64,000 bases of DNA from Paenisporosarcina antarctica (GCF_004367585.1 NZ_CP038015.1:2610001-2674000), one strand, 5' to 3'; positions 1-10,311 are shown, counted from the first letter of the stretch. Numbers and translations are program-made. Notes: a model not told the origin generated them from the sequence alone.

Positions 1-361
1 CTTGAATGTATTCAATCAAAGAAATGCCATCTACTGCATTGTAAGGATCATTAGCTTCCGTTGTAACACCACATTTTGTAACGAGAAATGTGTATGCATT
101 TTTACCATTTGGAATATTTTTGTATGAACATATAAATCTCTCATTCTCTGGTTCATAGGTCATTTCATTCGTTTGCCCATCAAACTTTAACTCGACTTTT
201 TCAATGGTGTCCATTTCATCGCTCGTGAAAAGGGCTTTATCACGGTAATAAAACGTCGCGTTCCCTTGGTCAATAACAGGAGATGAGCCATCCGGAACAA
301 TTCTAATTTCCTCCACCCCACTTGTAATATAAGCTTTTGTCAGTGAATCGTTGTTATTCAC
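1..361 (-). pseudogene. 3' part of a secreted-type protein, 5' end lost, runs off the left edge
   Basis: On the minus strand an open frame runs from a possible GTG at 361 (open back to a TAA near 428) to base 1 without a stop. It encodes about 120 residues rich in Asp, Tyr and Thr, including FYYRDKALFTSDEMDTIEKV and a DPYNAVDGISLIEYIQ stretch. This resembles beta-sandwich accessory domains that end in a DP-x-N motif in extracellular glycosidases and phosphatases (X25-like); that assignment is tentative. There is no ribosome site or good start, and the sequence passes into interspersed repeat R1 just upstream, so the 5' end was probably removed by rearrangement. The rest of the gene lies outside the window. 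Confidence 0.4.
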
Positions 362-505
362 TTTAATAAACGATCTCCAAACTCTAAGCTCAAAACCATA
401 TTTGAAACTACAAAAATCAACATTTATTTACATGAAAAATATTACAGCAGTTTTTAGTAAATCGCAACAGCAAAGTTAGAATATTCAGAATTAGTTTTAC
501 TCTTT

Positions 506-855
506 GGGTGGCACCTTTTCCCCTTTTAGTACCTGTGCATTTTAAGCCAAATAGTGCCACCTGCTCACTTTTGGACGGTACACCTGCTGCATTATAACCT
601 AGGGAACGCAAAGAATATTGCGGCGGGTGTGCGTCAGTCGCTCGCCTTCAACCTTCACGGGCACAGGTCTTTGATTTTGGATGACTAGATTGGTACCACA
701 CTCTATAATAAATATCGCCGAAGATGCGGCGGCTCGGTGCTATCTATAAATATCATTCTGCGTTACTCGAATGAAGAATTTCACACACTCTACCGTATCT
801 GTGTAGGACACCAATGTCCTTCAATTTGTGGCTTACACAGGCACGAAAAAATACG
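506..855 (+). repeat. Interspersed repeat R1, copy 1
   Basis: The copy starts with the R1 hairpin (GGGTGGCACC at 506, GTGCCACC ending 561). It continues with the R1 modules GGCGGGTGTGCG...TCGCTCGCC (about 620-645), GCCGAAGATGCGGCGGCTCG (about 717-737) and the imperfect palindrome ending CTTACACAGG (about 800-842). Short open frames here are repeat shadows. 856-998 shows nothing further. Confidence 0.8.
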
Positions 856-998
856 CTCTATTGTAATTCCTAAAACATATTGTTAATAAATGTTATATGC
901 AACAATCAACGTAAATATAAAGGTGTGAAGTAAATGACACGAAGTGGTTACTTAGGGTAAGTTTAGCTAACTACTCTCTATTAAAAAGGAAATAAGGT

Positions 999-1136
999 TT
1001 ATAGTCGATTTTTAGTAAGAACTATTGCTTTATTTAAAAGTCTGATATCACTCCGTATAAGTTTTTTTATATAGGCAATATCGCAATTGTAATAATCTTG
1101 TTCTAACCGTCTGATTTCATGACGCATAAGTTTCAT
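999..1136 (-). CDS. Small basic protein of 45 residues, unknown
   Basis: ATG at 1136 is preceded by AAGGAGG 11 bases upstream. The frame encodes 45 residues beginning MKLMRHEIRRLEQDYYN and ending LLNKAIVLTKNRL, with TAA at 999-1001. The product is rich in Arg and Lys with regularly spaced Leu and Ile and could form an amphipathic helix. I do not recognise it. The good ribosome site and clean intergenic position favour a real gene, but the short length leaves doubt. Confidence 0.4.
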   Translation of the reverse strand: MKLMRHEIRRLEQDYYNCDIAYIKKLIRSDIRLLNKAIVLTKNRL

Positions 1137-1233
1137 AGGTGGAACGTCCTCCTTATTATTTTGCCTTTGTTTCTTTGTGTTTACCTCTTAATTCATGAAA
1201 TTAAACCGTTTGTCCCAAAAACATAAATAAAAT

Positions 1234-1275
1234 GAAAAAAAGGAGGAAAGTGAAAGTCTCACTTTGCTCCTTTAT
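1234..1275 (-). terminator. Intrinsic terminator of the CEO-synthase-like gene
   Basis: On the minus strand AAAGGAGCAAAGTGA pairs with TCACTTTCCTCCTTT (one mismatch), followed by a run of eight T. It lies about 20 bases past the stop at 1295. Confidence 0.8.
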
Positions 1276-1294
1276 GAATTATTTTCAAGCAATT

Positions 1295-2305
1295 TTATTG
1301 AACCAACAAGCCTCTAGCTTCTCTGAATTCCTTAATATGTTTATCGAGGATATGACCTTTGTCGATGACAATTGCTTCACGAACCATATCCGTCCAATTT
1401 CCATCAGATAGCATGTCTACCATTGTGCAAAACTCTTCGCTCAACACTTTTGTAACGGTATGTGGAAACATAGCAGGCGTATTATCGACTGTATAATGAA
1501 TCACACCGTCAACCGTATAAACCGGATCGTCAATAGTCGAAGGACGTGAAGTCTCAATTTCTAAGTTAGGATCGCAACTTACATCGACAATCATCGCACC
1601 GTTTTTAAGGCTTTTTAAATCTTCTTTATAGATGATTCGATCTGTTCTGCTAGTATCCCACATTACGCAGTTAACGAGAACATCATAATCGTTCATATTT
1701 TTTCTGAATAAGGATTCCAATTTTCTACCGTAAACGTCAACATCTGCGCCTAGTCCATGGAGAATTCTTAGAGCCCCTTTAGCTGTATGGCCATTGCCTA
1801 AAATCGCAACTTTAGTTTCATATGGCATCTTGCCACAGTATTGGTACGCTTGCAGAATCGCAGCTTCTCCAGCAATTTCTCTGTTGCGATAGAAGATATA
1901 CCTTCCACCATCAAACATTTCTTCCCAGGCCATAACGGTATGATTACCTGCTAATACTGCATCTGTAAATTTGATGTCTTGAACTGCATGTGCCCATCCA
2001 ATTAATAGTTTGCCAGGCGGCAACTTATCAAAGTAATCCGCATCACCTAATTTAACATCAACAATCCCGTCGCACTCCAACACACGCTCTCTAGAAACGA
2101 TATGTACGCCAGATACTCTATATTCTTCATCCGAATAGCCTAAATCAGACCCATACCCTTGTTCAAAATATAACTGGTCTACACATTTAATGTTCGGTAA
2201 ATCCTTTGGAAGTATCGCTCTTCTTTTTTCATTGTTCTTATGGCTTATGACAAACCCTAGTGTATAAATAATAAAACCTCCAGTGATGAGACCATCTCTT
2301 TTCAT
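1295..2305 (-). CDS. N5-(carboxyethyl)ornithine synthase-like NAD(P)-binding dehydrogenase
   Basis: The protein belongs to the alanine dehydrogenase/CEO synthase family, which reductively joins pyruvate to the side-chain amine of ornithine (or lysine) using NADPH. The N-terminus GFVISHKNNEKRRAILPKDL and the nucleotide loop AILGNGHTAKGALRILHGLG are diagnostic, and length (about 320 residues) is normal. The start is odd. A perfect GGAGG (2277-2281) is followed seven bases later by ATT (2269), where family members usually begin ATG before ...LGFVISHKNNEKR. The nearest in-frame ATG is at 2305, without a good ribosome site and before the GGAGG. So the original start codon seems mutated; initiation may use ATT or ATG 2305, or be weak. 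An R1 repeat sits 40 bases upstream of 2305. Product confident, start not. Confidence 0.8.
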   Translation of the reverse strand: MKRDGLITGGFIIYTLGFVISHKNNEKRRAILPKDLPNIKCVDQLYFEQGYGSDLGYSDEEYRVSGVHIVSRERVLECDGIVDVKLGDADYFDKLPPGKLLIGWAHAVQDIKFTDAVLAGNHTVMAWEEMFDGGRYIFYRNREIAGEAAILQAYQYCGKMPYETKVAILGNGHTAKGALRILHGLGADVDVYGRKLESLFRKNMNDYDVLVNCVMWDTSRTDRIIYKEDLKSLKNGAMIVDVSCDPNLEIETSRPSTIDDPVYTVDGVIHYTVDNTPAMFPHTVTKVLSEEFCTMVDMLSDGNWTDMVREAIVIDKGHILDKHIKEFREARGLLVQ

Positions 2306-2346
2306 CTTACCATATACCGGAAAGAATATAAGCATTATGTATTTAC

Positions 2347-2460
2347 GGGTGGCACCATACCCCCTTATGGTACCTGTGCATTTTAGGTAAAAAAGTGCCC
2401 CCCAATTCAAGAGGACAAGACTAACTGACGATCCTTGGATATAGGGGAGCATTTTGGAAC
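2347..2460 (+). repeat. Interspersed repeat R1, copy 2 (partial)
   Basis: Hairpin module 2347-2403 (GGGTGGCACC ... AGTGCCCCCC, right arm decayed) followed by the conserved flank AATTCAAGAGGACAAG. It abuts the 5' end of the CEO-synthase-like gene. 2461-2718 is very AT-rich and presumably holds the promoter of the riboswitch-led gene; no unambiguous promoter pair could be fixed. Confidence 0.75.
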
Positions 2461-2718
2461 TGCATATTCGACAACTTAAAAAAATTCACTTTTATTCACC
2501 TTATTATTTTCCGACTTAAATACTACTACCTTTAAATATCCAGTTAACTTAGTAGTTCTAAAATACTATATTTGATACTTTTAATGAGATAATAATATTA
2601 TTTAATAGTAAAAATATAGGTATTATATCCGTTTTAAAATATAGTCCTATAGTATATATTTATCTTAACAGATATGAATATGTCGATAGAAAGAGAGATT
2701 CGGCAATTCTTTATTTGA

Positions 2719-2796
2719 AAAAGGCAAAAATGTCGAAAGACGTTGACGCAAAGCTGCAGGTCTACGGTTTTACAAACTATGACGGCTGGGTTGCTA
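2719..2796 (+). promoter_or_regulatory. Cyclic-di-GMP-I (GEMM) riboswitch
   Basis: The segment carries the conserved blocks of the GEMM-I aptamer in order: GGCAAA (2723), CGAAAG (2734), GACGCAAAGC (2744) and GGCTGGGTTGC (2784). GGCAA and TTGCT form the closing stem. It lies 70 bases upstream of the WxL protein gene. No strong terminator follows. Instead CCTGA (2839-2843) can pair with TCAGG (2851-2855), which overlaps the AGGAGG ribosome site, and GGGTT of the aptamer (2788-2792) can alternatively pair with AACCC (2836-2840). This suggests control of translation; the sign of control is inference. Confidence 0.92.
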
Positions 2797-2866
2797 AGAG
2801 TGAAGAGTGATCGTTATCATTTTAATAAATCTTTTAACCCTGACCAACAATCAGGAGGAAACAATA

Positions 2867-3433
2867 ATGAATTCAATTTTCAAGAAATTAGTAACAGGAA
2901 CAGCAGTATTAGCTTTATCAATGACAGCATTTGCATCGGCTTCACTGGCGACTGATTCAAGCACAGAAATAACAGGTACCTCACTGCCTACACTATCTCC
3001 AGTAGTGACATCTTCATTTAATAGCATTACTTTAGATGGTAAAACCCAAGTAGTTACAGCTAAAATCAATACATTTGATGTTACGGATGCAACAGGAACG
3101 GGTAATGGGTGGAATGTCACAGTTTCAGCTACTCAGTTTACTCAAGCCGCAGGTGCAAATCCATTAGCTACAGGTGCATTATCTTTAGCAGCGCCAGTAG
3201 TAAATGAAAAAGAACTGGGTTCTTCAAACTTTGCTAATATTACTAAATCTACTGTGGGGTTAATCGATGTTGTAACTCCATTGACTTTGCTTACTGCTTT
3301 AGCTGGAGAAGGAATGGGTACCTACACAGTTTCTGATATTCCAATGACATTAACTTTACTGCCAAAAGAAGTTTATGCAGGAACTTACACTTCAACAATT
3401 ACTACAACAATTGAATCTGGACCTGGTCTATAA
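2867..3433 (+). CDS. WxL-domain cell-surface protein
   Basis: A 188-residue secreted protein that should bind cell-wall peptidoglycan non-covalently. ATG 2867 follows AGGAGG by eight bases; an in-frame upstream ATG at 2807 lies in the leader and lacks a ribosome site. A signal peptide (basic MNSIFKK, hydrophobic VLALSMTAFASAS, likely cleavage near ASLA) is followed by a Thr/Ser/Gly-rich domain. The WxL signature appears as NGWNVTVSATQFT, with the second conserved aromatic segment near the end (VYAGTYTSTITTTI). It is led by a cyclic-di-GMP riboswitch and followed by a DUF916 protein, the standard partner in WxL clusters. Adhesion or surface-matrix work controlled by cyclic-di-GMP is the likely role. 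Confidence 0.88.
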   Translation: MNSIFKKLVTGTAVLALSMTAFASASLATDSSTEITGTSLPTLSPVVTSSFNSITLDGKTQVVTAKINTFDVTDATGTGNGWNVTVSATQFTQAAGANPLATGALSLAAPVVNEKELGSSNFANITKSTVGLIDVVTPLTLLTALAGEGMGTYTVSDIPMTLTLLPKEVYAGTYTSTITTTIESGPGL

Positions 3434-3460
3434 AATAATTTATTAACTCGTATATTTGAC

Positions 3461-3488
3461 GCCATGTCTCAATGACATGGCTTTTTTT
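3461..3488 (+). terminator. Intrinsic terminator between WxL and DUF916 genes
   Basis: GCCATGTC and GACATGGC form a perfect 8-bp stem with loop TCAAT, followed by seven T. It lies inside the presumed operon, so the partner gene is probably expressed at a lower level through read-through or from its own promoter. Confidence 0.88.
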
Positions 3489-3568
3489 AGTATTTGGAAG
3501 TTCGGTTACTATGTAAATACCTATTACAAACAATAAAAATGTAAAATTTACATTTCAGGAGGGTTCCC

Positions 3569-4600
3569 ATGTTTATTCGTATTCTTGCAATAATAATTGT
3601 TCTTTTTAGTTTGCCAATATATGCTTCTGCTGCAGAATCTCAAAAAACTATGCAAGTAGTACCTATATATCCAGCTAATCAAGTAACTGCAACAAAAGGT
3701 TATTTTGATGTTGATGTCAAACCTGGAGAGCAGCTTACACTTTATGTCCGTTTGAAAAATAGTGATAAAAACTCGATCACGGTTCATGTGCAAGGGGCTA
3801 ACGCATATACGAGCTCAACTGGTGGTATTTTCTATGAAACAGAAGTAGATTCGGATGATTCGATGCTACTTGAAGATGCCGTTCGTATGACTAATTACTT
3901 AGAAGTAGAAGAAAGTGTAGAGATTCCTGCTGGTGAGTCGTTCGAAGTACCAATTCAAGTAACGGTTCCTGAAAGTGATGGAGAAACCTTACTCGGAGGA
4001 ATTCTCTTAACGCAAGAAGCAAAATCTAAAGATGAAGACTTAGAGGAAACTGGAAAAGACGAAGCGAAGTTTGTTATAAATACTGAAACAAGGTATGCAA
4101 TCGCGATTAAGTTAAACCTTGAAAACAAGTCTGATCCTAACTTTTCTTTAGGAAAGGCTGGTTTTATTTCAAATACTGCAAAAGTCTTTATTGAAATGAT
4201 AAATGATGCTCAAATGATTCAAGGAGAAATCGAAGGGTCTTATTCCATTTTAGATAGTGAGGGAACGGAGCTTTTTAAAGGGATGATAAATCCTTTGAAT
4301 ATGGCGCCAAAGTCTAAAATCAGATTTCCTTTTGCTTGGGACCACGAGTCGCTCGAAGATGGAAATTATACATTAGCTATAAAAGGACATGCTGGGAAAA
4401 CAGAATTTTCAGCTGAAGAAAATTTCACCATTTCAAACAAAGAAGTGCAGGAATATGCTGAAAAGTCTAATCCGAATGCTGTACTTAAACAAGGTATGCC
4501 AACTTGGGTTTGGATTGTTGGAGCCATTGTTTTTGGAATCATTATGTTTTTAATGGGCAGAAGAAAGAAACCAACAGTTAAAGACACTCATGTCCCATAA
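3569..4600 (+). CDS. DUF916/DUF3324 WxL-interacting membrane protein
   Basis: A 343-residue protein with an N-terminal signal peptide (hydrophobic core LAIIIVLFSLPIYASAA), two beta-rich extracellular domains (DUF916 about residues 30-150, DUF3324 about 160-285), one C-terminal membrane helix (WVWIVGAIVFGIIMFLMG) and a basic cytoplasmic tail (RRKKPTVK). This is the standard architecture of WxLIP proteins, which anchor WxL proteins and peptidoglycan at the cell surface. ATG 3569 follows AGGAGG by seven bases. The gene is 135 bases after the WxL gene with a terminator between. Clusters of this type often also encode a large WxL adhesin; none is visible here, so this is a minimal pair. Confidence 0.9.
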   Translation: MFIRILAIIIVLFSLPIYASAAESQKTMQVVPIYPANQVTATKGYFDVDVKPGEQLTLYVRLKNSDKNSITVHVQGANAYTSSTGGIFYETEVDSDDSMLLEDAVRMTNYLEVEESVEIPAGESFEVPIQVTVPESDGETLLGGILLTQEAKSKDEDLEETGKDEAKFVINTETRYAIAIKLNLENKSDPNFSLGKAGFISNTAKVFIEMINDAQMIQGEIEGSYSILDSEGTELFKGMINPLNMAPKSKIRFPFAWDHESLEDGNYTLAIKGHAGKTEFSAEENFTISNKEVQEYAEKSNPNAVLKQGMPTWVWIVGAIVFGIIMFLMGRRKKPTVKDTHVP

Positions 4601-4637
4601 AACACATCCTTAGTGAAAAAAATCGTTTCAGAATTGT

Positions 4638-4812
4638 GGGTGGAACGTTTCCCCCTTTTGGTACCTGTGGATTTTAGGTAAAATAGTGCCACCCAACTCA
4701 AGATGACAAGAAACAAGTGACAATGCCAAGGTTATAGCTGGACATATGAAGTTTTCCGACTCGCTTTGGAAGGCAAACCTACTGCATCATATCCTAGAGA
4801 GTAAAAACGAAC
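4638..4812 (+). repeat. Interspersed repeat R1, copy 3
   Basis: Hairpin module 4638-4694 (GGGTGGAACG ... AGTGCCACCC) followed by the b module CAACTCAAGATGACAAGAAA ... AACCTACTGCATCATATCCTAGAGAGTAAAAA. It fills the space between two convergent genes. Confidence 0.8.
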
Positions 4813-4827
4813 ATATATAGCAACAAT

Positions 4828-5508
4828 TTAATTCTTAATAGACTGTATAAAAAGACCGTCTCCTTGAAGCCATTCGGCTATAAAAACATCTCTGTAGTCA
4901 GTAATATTTTGGGTATTTAATTGTGATTTTAACCAAGATTCATTAAATCCCAAATCAATCATTTCATCCCATAAAACTTCACCATCTCTTATTAAAGTGA
5001 CTGGTACATAAACTGCTTTTGAAGGCATATTAAAATCCTCCTGAGCAGTTTTTTGGTACTTTGATTTCTTTAAAATACTAATCGACCCGTTCGCCTCTAA
5101 ATAACAATAGGCAACTTCACGAATAGAAAAGGTTTCACTTTGTCGAAGTAGACTTTGTAACTGATTAATATTCATCCTATTTTTCTTTAACGATTCTCGA
5201 TCTACGATTCCATTTTTGATAAGTGCCGAAGGTTCCCCTTCAACCACACCCCTAAATGCAAGGAATTTTTGACTTAGATATTCAACAGAAAAAAGTAATC
5301 CCCCCCAAATAATCATCGAATAAACAATATAAAATACGCCTATTTTATGATCATATACAGCATTTCCTAATAGTTCGCCTAATACAATAGCTGCAATAAA
5401 GGTAAAAGGAGTAATTTGATTAATGATTTTTTTTCCTACAAACTTAACTATTAAGAAAAGGAAAATAAATCCAATTATAAGTTCAATTGTTAAGTACATG
5501 ATTTTCAT
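4828..5508 (-). CDS. DUF421 (YetF-type) membrane protein
   Basis: A 226-residue protein with three N-terminal membrane helices (about residues 5-23, 36-53, 58-77) and a cytoplasmic DUF421 domain. Family-typical segments are the loop FTFIAAIVLGELLGNAVYD after the first helix and the soluble region GEPSALIKNGIVDRESLKKNRMN with LRQSETFSIREVAYCYLEANGSISI in separate blocks. The family is widespread in spore-formers; several members affect spores or stress resistance, but biochemical function is unknown. ATG 5508 follows GGAGTG by nine bases. The gene stands alone between an R1 repeat and a gene-free stretch. Confidence 0.87.
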   Translation of the reverse strand: MKIMYLTIELIIGFIFLFLIVKFVGKKIINQITPFTFIAAIVLGELLGNAVYDHKIGVFYIVYSMIIWGGLLFSVEYLSQKFLAFRGVVEGEPSALIKNGIVDRESLKKNRMNINQLQSLLRQSETFSIREVAYCYLEANGSISILKKSKYQKTAQEDFNMPSKAVYVPVTLIRDGEVLWDEMIDLGFNESWLKSQLNTQNITDYRDVFIAEWLQGDGLFIQSIKN

Positions 5509-7468
<1,960 letters not shown>

Positions 7469-7577
7469 TTTCTTTGGTGATACCAGAGCTCAAACTTTCA
7501 AGCCATATGGATACAAGGACTGGATTTACAAATATTTTTTAGTTACAAGTCATATTCGTATTTCTGTCCCAAAACCA

Positions 7578-7620
7578 GAAAACAGGTAATAGGAAATAGT
7601 ATCCTACTACCTGTTTTTAT
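7578..7620 (+). terminator. Intrinsic terminator after the P450 gene
   Basis: AAAACAGGTAATAGGA pairs with TCCTACTACCTGTTTT (one mismatch), followed by TATT. The stem starts about 110 bases after the stop. Confidence 0.82.
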
Positions 7621-7707
7621 TCGATTACATTGTTCTTCTCATCGTTCACACGTAGATGTAACACTTTCAATTTACTATTGAAAGTCCTATCTTAGATGTT
7701 TTTGAAA

Positions 7708-8487
7708 CTATATTGAATCCTTTTCTGTAGTCTCTCTCCGATCGTTAGATAGGAACCAACCTGCTACAGCAATTCCAATTAGAACGAAGTAAAAGGTTAG
7801 TTTCCACTCAAGCGAATGTGCAAAGTCATATGAGATAACCCCTACATCCGGATGTCCTAATGTTAGAACGACAAGCTTAACACCAACCCATCCGACAATC
7901 GTAAATGCAGCAATTTCTAGACCTGGTCTTGAATGAAGTAAGCTCACAAAATAGTTTGCAGCAAAACGCATGATGATTAATCCGATCAAGCCCCCAGCAA
8001 ATATCACGAGGAACTTACCACCATCCATACCGCCAATCTTCGGTAGATTTGTATTCGGAAGTGTTATTGCTAGGGCAACAGCAGCTAAAATTGAGTCAAC
8101 CGCAAAAGCGATATCTGCCAATTCTACTTTGAAAACCGTAAACCAAAAACCGGATTTCTTTTTTTCTTTTTCTGCTTCATTTTTGTCCTTTAGTTTATTG
8201 AAATAGAGTTTCCTCAAAATATGATTAAGCGCGATGAATAAAAGATAAAGAGCTCCTATTGCCTGGACCTGCCACACATCAACTAAGAATGAGATAACGA
8301 ATAATGAACCAAAGCGGAACACAAATGCACCTGCAAGTCCGTAGAACAAAGCTCTTTTTCGCTCTGCCTCAGGGAGATGCTTAACCATAATAGCTAATAC
8401 AAGTGCATTGTCTGCTGCCAATAATCCTTCAAGTAATATTAATACAAATAACACCCATCCATATTCCAGTAACATTGATATATCCAT
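7708..8487 (-). CDS. TerC-family integral membrane metal exporter (YceF/YkoY type)
   Basis: A 259-residue protein with seven to eight membrane helices. The TerC signature acidic motifs are present: EGLLAADNALVLAI in the first helix region and ELADIAFAVDSILAAVAL in the middle, whose Asp and Glu residues are thought to bind the metal. A charged cytoplasmic loop (KLKDKNEAEKEKKKSGF) separates the halves. Family members export manganese, often to load secreted metalloenzymes. ATG 8487 is chosen because GGAGG lies eight bases upstream; the longer frame begins at a TTG that overlaps that ribosome site. About 570 bases upstream on the same strand is a yybP-ykoY manganese riboswitch, which agrees with the function. 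Confidence 0.92.
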   Translation of the reverse strand: MDISMLLEYGWVLFVLILLEGLLAADNALVLAIMVKHLPEAERKRALFYGLAGAFVFRFGSLFVISFLVDVWQVQAIGALYLLFIALNHILRKLYFNKLKDKNEAEKEKKKSGFWFTVFKVELADIAFAVDSILAAVALAITLPNTNLPKIGGMDGGKFLVIFAGGLIGLIIMRFAANYFVSLLHSRPGLEIAAFTIVGWVGVKLVVLTLGHPDVGVISYDFAHSLEWKLTFYFVLIGIAVAGWFLSNDRRETTEKDSI

Positions 8488-8984
8488 ATAAAATGCCTCC
8501 AATTAATTTAAATTCCATTACTTGCTTTCGACGTGTCATGATAGTCAATTATTAACTATTTCAGTGCCTAAACTAGGCAACCACTATTAATTGCTTACTC
8601 CAGGATCGCTTATTAGTATGATTGACCCTGCCCATACTAGTATCAAAACTAGTTCCATGACTGGATTCGAGTTCTGCCTTGAATTGGTGGAAAGCTTAGT
8701 TGAAATATAGAATGCATACCATTTGAAAGCCATGCTTCGTATACAACTGAACTTCCCTTTGTCATTCAAAAGCATACCCGTCATCATGGGATTTCATGCC
8801 TGAAACAGAGGGTGAATGCAGAGCTAGCCATTGACCTCATTCCTCTGTCCTATTTTAAGATTAGGCTTAATTTTTCCTGTAAAATGATTGAATAATGGTG
8901 AGAAACCTCTTTTTCTTTGATCTCCTTTCACATAATCTTTACAGTTAGTTGATTTATTCACTCAATTGGTCCGTTTCCATTCAC
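8488..8984. other. Long untranslated leader between riboswitch and TerC gene
   Basis: No convincing gene on either strand; the only open frame (8587-8787, minus) has no ribosome site and an unremarkable composition. If the riboswitch at 9057-9150 serves the TerC gene, this is an unusually long leader. A deleted gene between them is the other explanation. Confidence 0.4.
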
Positions 8985-9056
8985 TAAAAAAAACCTTTGC
9001 CAGAAAACGGCAAAGGTTTTAAAAATAAAAAGACCTTTACCAATTGGTAAAGGTCT
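8985..9056 (-). terminator. Two stacked terminator hairpins behind the manganese riboswitch
   Basis: On the minus strand a perfect hairpin AGACCTTTACC/GGTAAAGGTCT (9031-9056) is followed by TTTTATTTTT, then a second perfect hairpin AAACCTTTGCC/GGCAAAGGTTT (8991-9019) followed by a T run. The first is the likely expression platform that the aptamer unfolds when manganese is bound; the second is a backup or a promoter-proximal insulator. Confidence 0.82.
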
Positions 9057-9150
9057 TGCTAACAACGAAATCGTTGCCAACAAAGCCGGGAGATAAAAAC
9101 CTCCGTAATGACGACCCTGCTGTAAAAGCTACTCCCCTTTAGGAGAACTG
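9057..9150 (-). promoter_or_regulatory. yybP-ykoY (manganese) riboswitch
   Basis: Read on the minus strand the segment starts with the diagnostic AAAGGGGAGTAGC (about 9141-9128), continues with a GCAGGGTCGTCATTACGGAGG arm, and reaches CCCGGCTTTGTTGGCAACG (about 9089-9071). These are the conserved internal-loop blocks of the class. Terminators follow directly, as expected for transcriptional control. The next gene on this strand encodes a TerC metal exporter. Confidence 0.9.
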
Positions 9151-9691
9151 TTATTCAACTAATTATTAATACTATATTCTAAGAACAACTCCAATGTCAA
9201 TTTAATTCTTTTTAATTTATACTAATTGAGAAAACAACAAAAATACGAATCATCATCGACGCATATCTTTTAGTGCACTCAGAATTAGTTTTAAGATTTC
9301 TTCCACACAATTATCCCCGTCTGAGACAGTCTCAATTACCTCCCTTCAGCCAACCAAACGGCTAGTTTGTAATTGGATTCTTATACCGAGTTTCAAATGA
9401 ATATCCCCTTATTAACTACATAGTAAAAAGCAGAGAAAGAATAATTCCCTAAAGTTTGTTTTGATAATAAGTTTGGAAGTTAGAAAAGCGTCTGACCATG
9501 CGATTGAACACAATAATTAGTGGCTAGTTGATTTATAAAAGTGGGAAAGAATGATTTTGTTAAATAGGGATTAAACTAGGCTTTATAGATGTCAACTAGA
9601 GGTTGCGGTGTATTGCAACTAAAGTTATCTTTACTTTTAGGACTAAACTTATTAATAATGGATTATAGGTTGTAGAAAGGGGATTATTGAA
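9151..9691. other. 541-base stretch without a gene
   Basis: AT-rich. It should hold the divergent promoters for the riboswitch leader (minus) and the XRE regulator (plus). No open frame with a ribosome site and no repeat copy was seen. Confidence 0.4.
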
Positions 9692-10144
9692 ATGATTTTT
9701 GGTGAAAAATTAAAAAGTGAGAGAAAAAATAAAGGGTGGTCTCAAGAAGATTTAGCAGAAAAATTATTTGTCAGTCGCCAATCAGTTTCAAAATGGGAAA
9801 CTAGTCAAAACTATCCCAGCATTGAAGTAGTGATCAAAGTGAGTGACCTTTTTGGCGTAACGATTGATGAATTATTGAGAAGTGATGAGGAGTTAAAAGA
9901 CAAGGTCATTAAAGATAGTAAGCAATTAGCACACCCGAATCTCAAAATATTATTTGATTCATTATTTTTAATAGGTTTTGCACTAATGATCATAAAAATA
10001 AGTATTCTTTTACTAAATAAATTTACTTCTTTAGATTTAACTTTGTATAGTGGAACGTTTTTTTGGAATTTTGGACCATTAATCCTAATGATCGGTGCAG
10101 GAATTGGTTCCAGTATTGTTAAGGAAAAATATAAAGAAGATTAA
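9692..10144 (+). CDS. XRE-family regulator with C-terminal membrane helices
   Basis: 150 residues. Residues 1-60 form an HTH_3/Cro-type DNA-binding domain (WSQEDLAEKLFVSRQSVSKW, then YPSIEVVIKVSDLFGVTIDELL). After a charged linker come two membrane helices (about residues 88-109 and 120-140). This layout is common in Firmicutes for membrane-tethered regulators that sense envelope stress; the target is unknown. ATG 9692 follows AAGGGGA by nine bases. The gene is monocistronic. Confidence 0.85.
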   Translation: MIFGEKLKSERKNKGWSQEDLAEKLFVSRQSVSKWETSQNYPSIEVVIKVSDLFGVTIDELLRSDEELKDKVIKDSKQLAHPNLKILFDSLFLIGFALMIIKISILLLNKFTSLDLTLYSGTFFWNFGPLILMIGAGIGSSIVKEKYKED

Positions 10145-10273
10145 TACAGTTCATTTGATCTAAGGCAGCAGAGTTAGAACGAGGTTTTATGTTACGTCTC
10201 AGCCAATCAGTTAGCCATATAGATTGATTATTTCTTCTTTCTACATATGACAAATTTATTTCCCGCATAGATA

Positions 10274-10311
10274 AAGAAGAGGATCCCCGCCACTGGGGAT
10301 CCTCTTCTTTG
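10274..10311. terminator. Bidirectional terminator
   Basis: AAAGAAGAGGATCCCC and GGGGATCCTCTTCTTT form a perfect 16-bp stem with loop GCCACT between the convergent XRE and LTA synthase genes. A-rich and T-rich flanks allow use from both sides. Confidence 0.9.

Noticed and set aside
506-561. GGGTGGCACC followed by GGTACC in R1 looks like the T-box riboswitch motif (GGGTGGNACC).
   Set aside because: No specifier stem, no AGTA or terminator/antiterminator arrangement, and the copies do not precede aminoacyl-tRNA or amino acid genes; the motif is one arm of a short inverted repeat.
417-611. Minus-strand open frames over R1 copies (e.g. 417-611, 13268-13513, 38893-39081) with a shared LKCTGT...KG reading.
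   Set aside because: They recur only because the repeat recurs, lack ribosome sites, and the hairpin, not the reading, is conserved.
2340-2452. Extension of the CEO-synthase-like protein upstream to 2452.
   Set aside because: The added residues are encoded by the R1 repeat and unrelated to the family N-terminus.
8587-8787. Minus-strand 66-codon ORF between riboswitch and TerC gene.
   Set aside because: No ribosome site, unremarkable composition, overlaps an untranslated leader.
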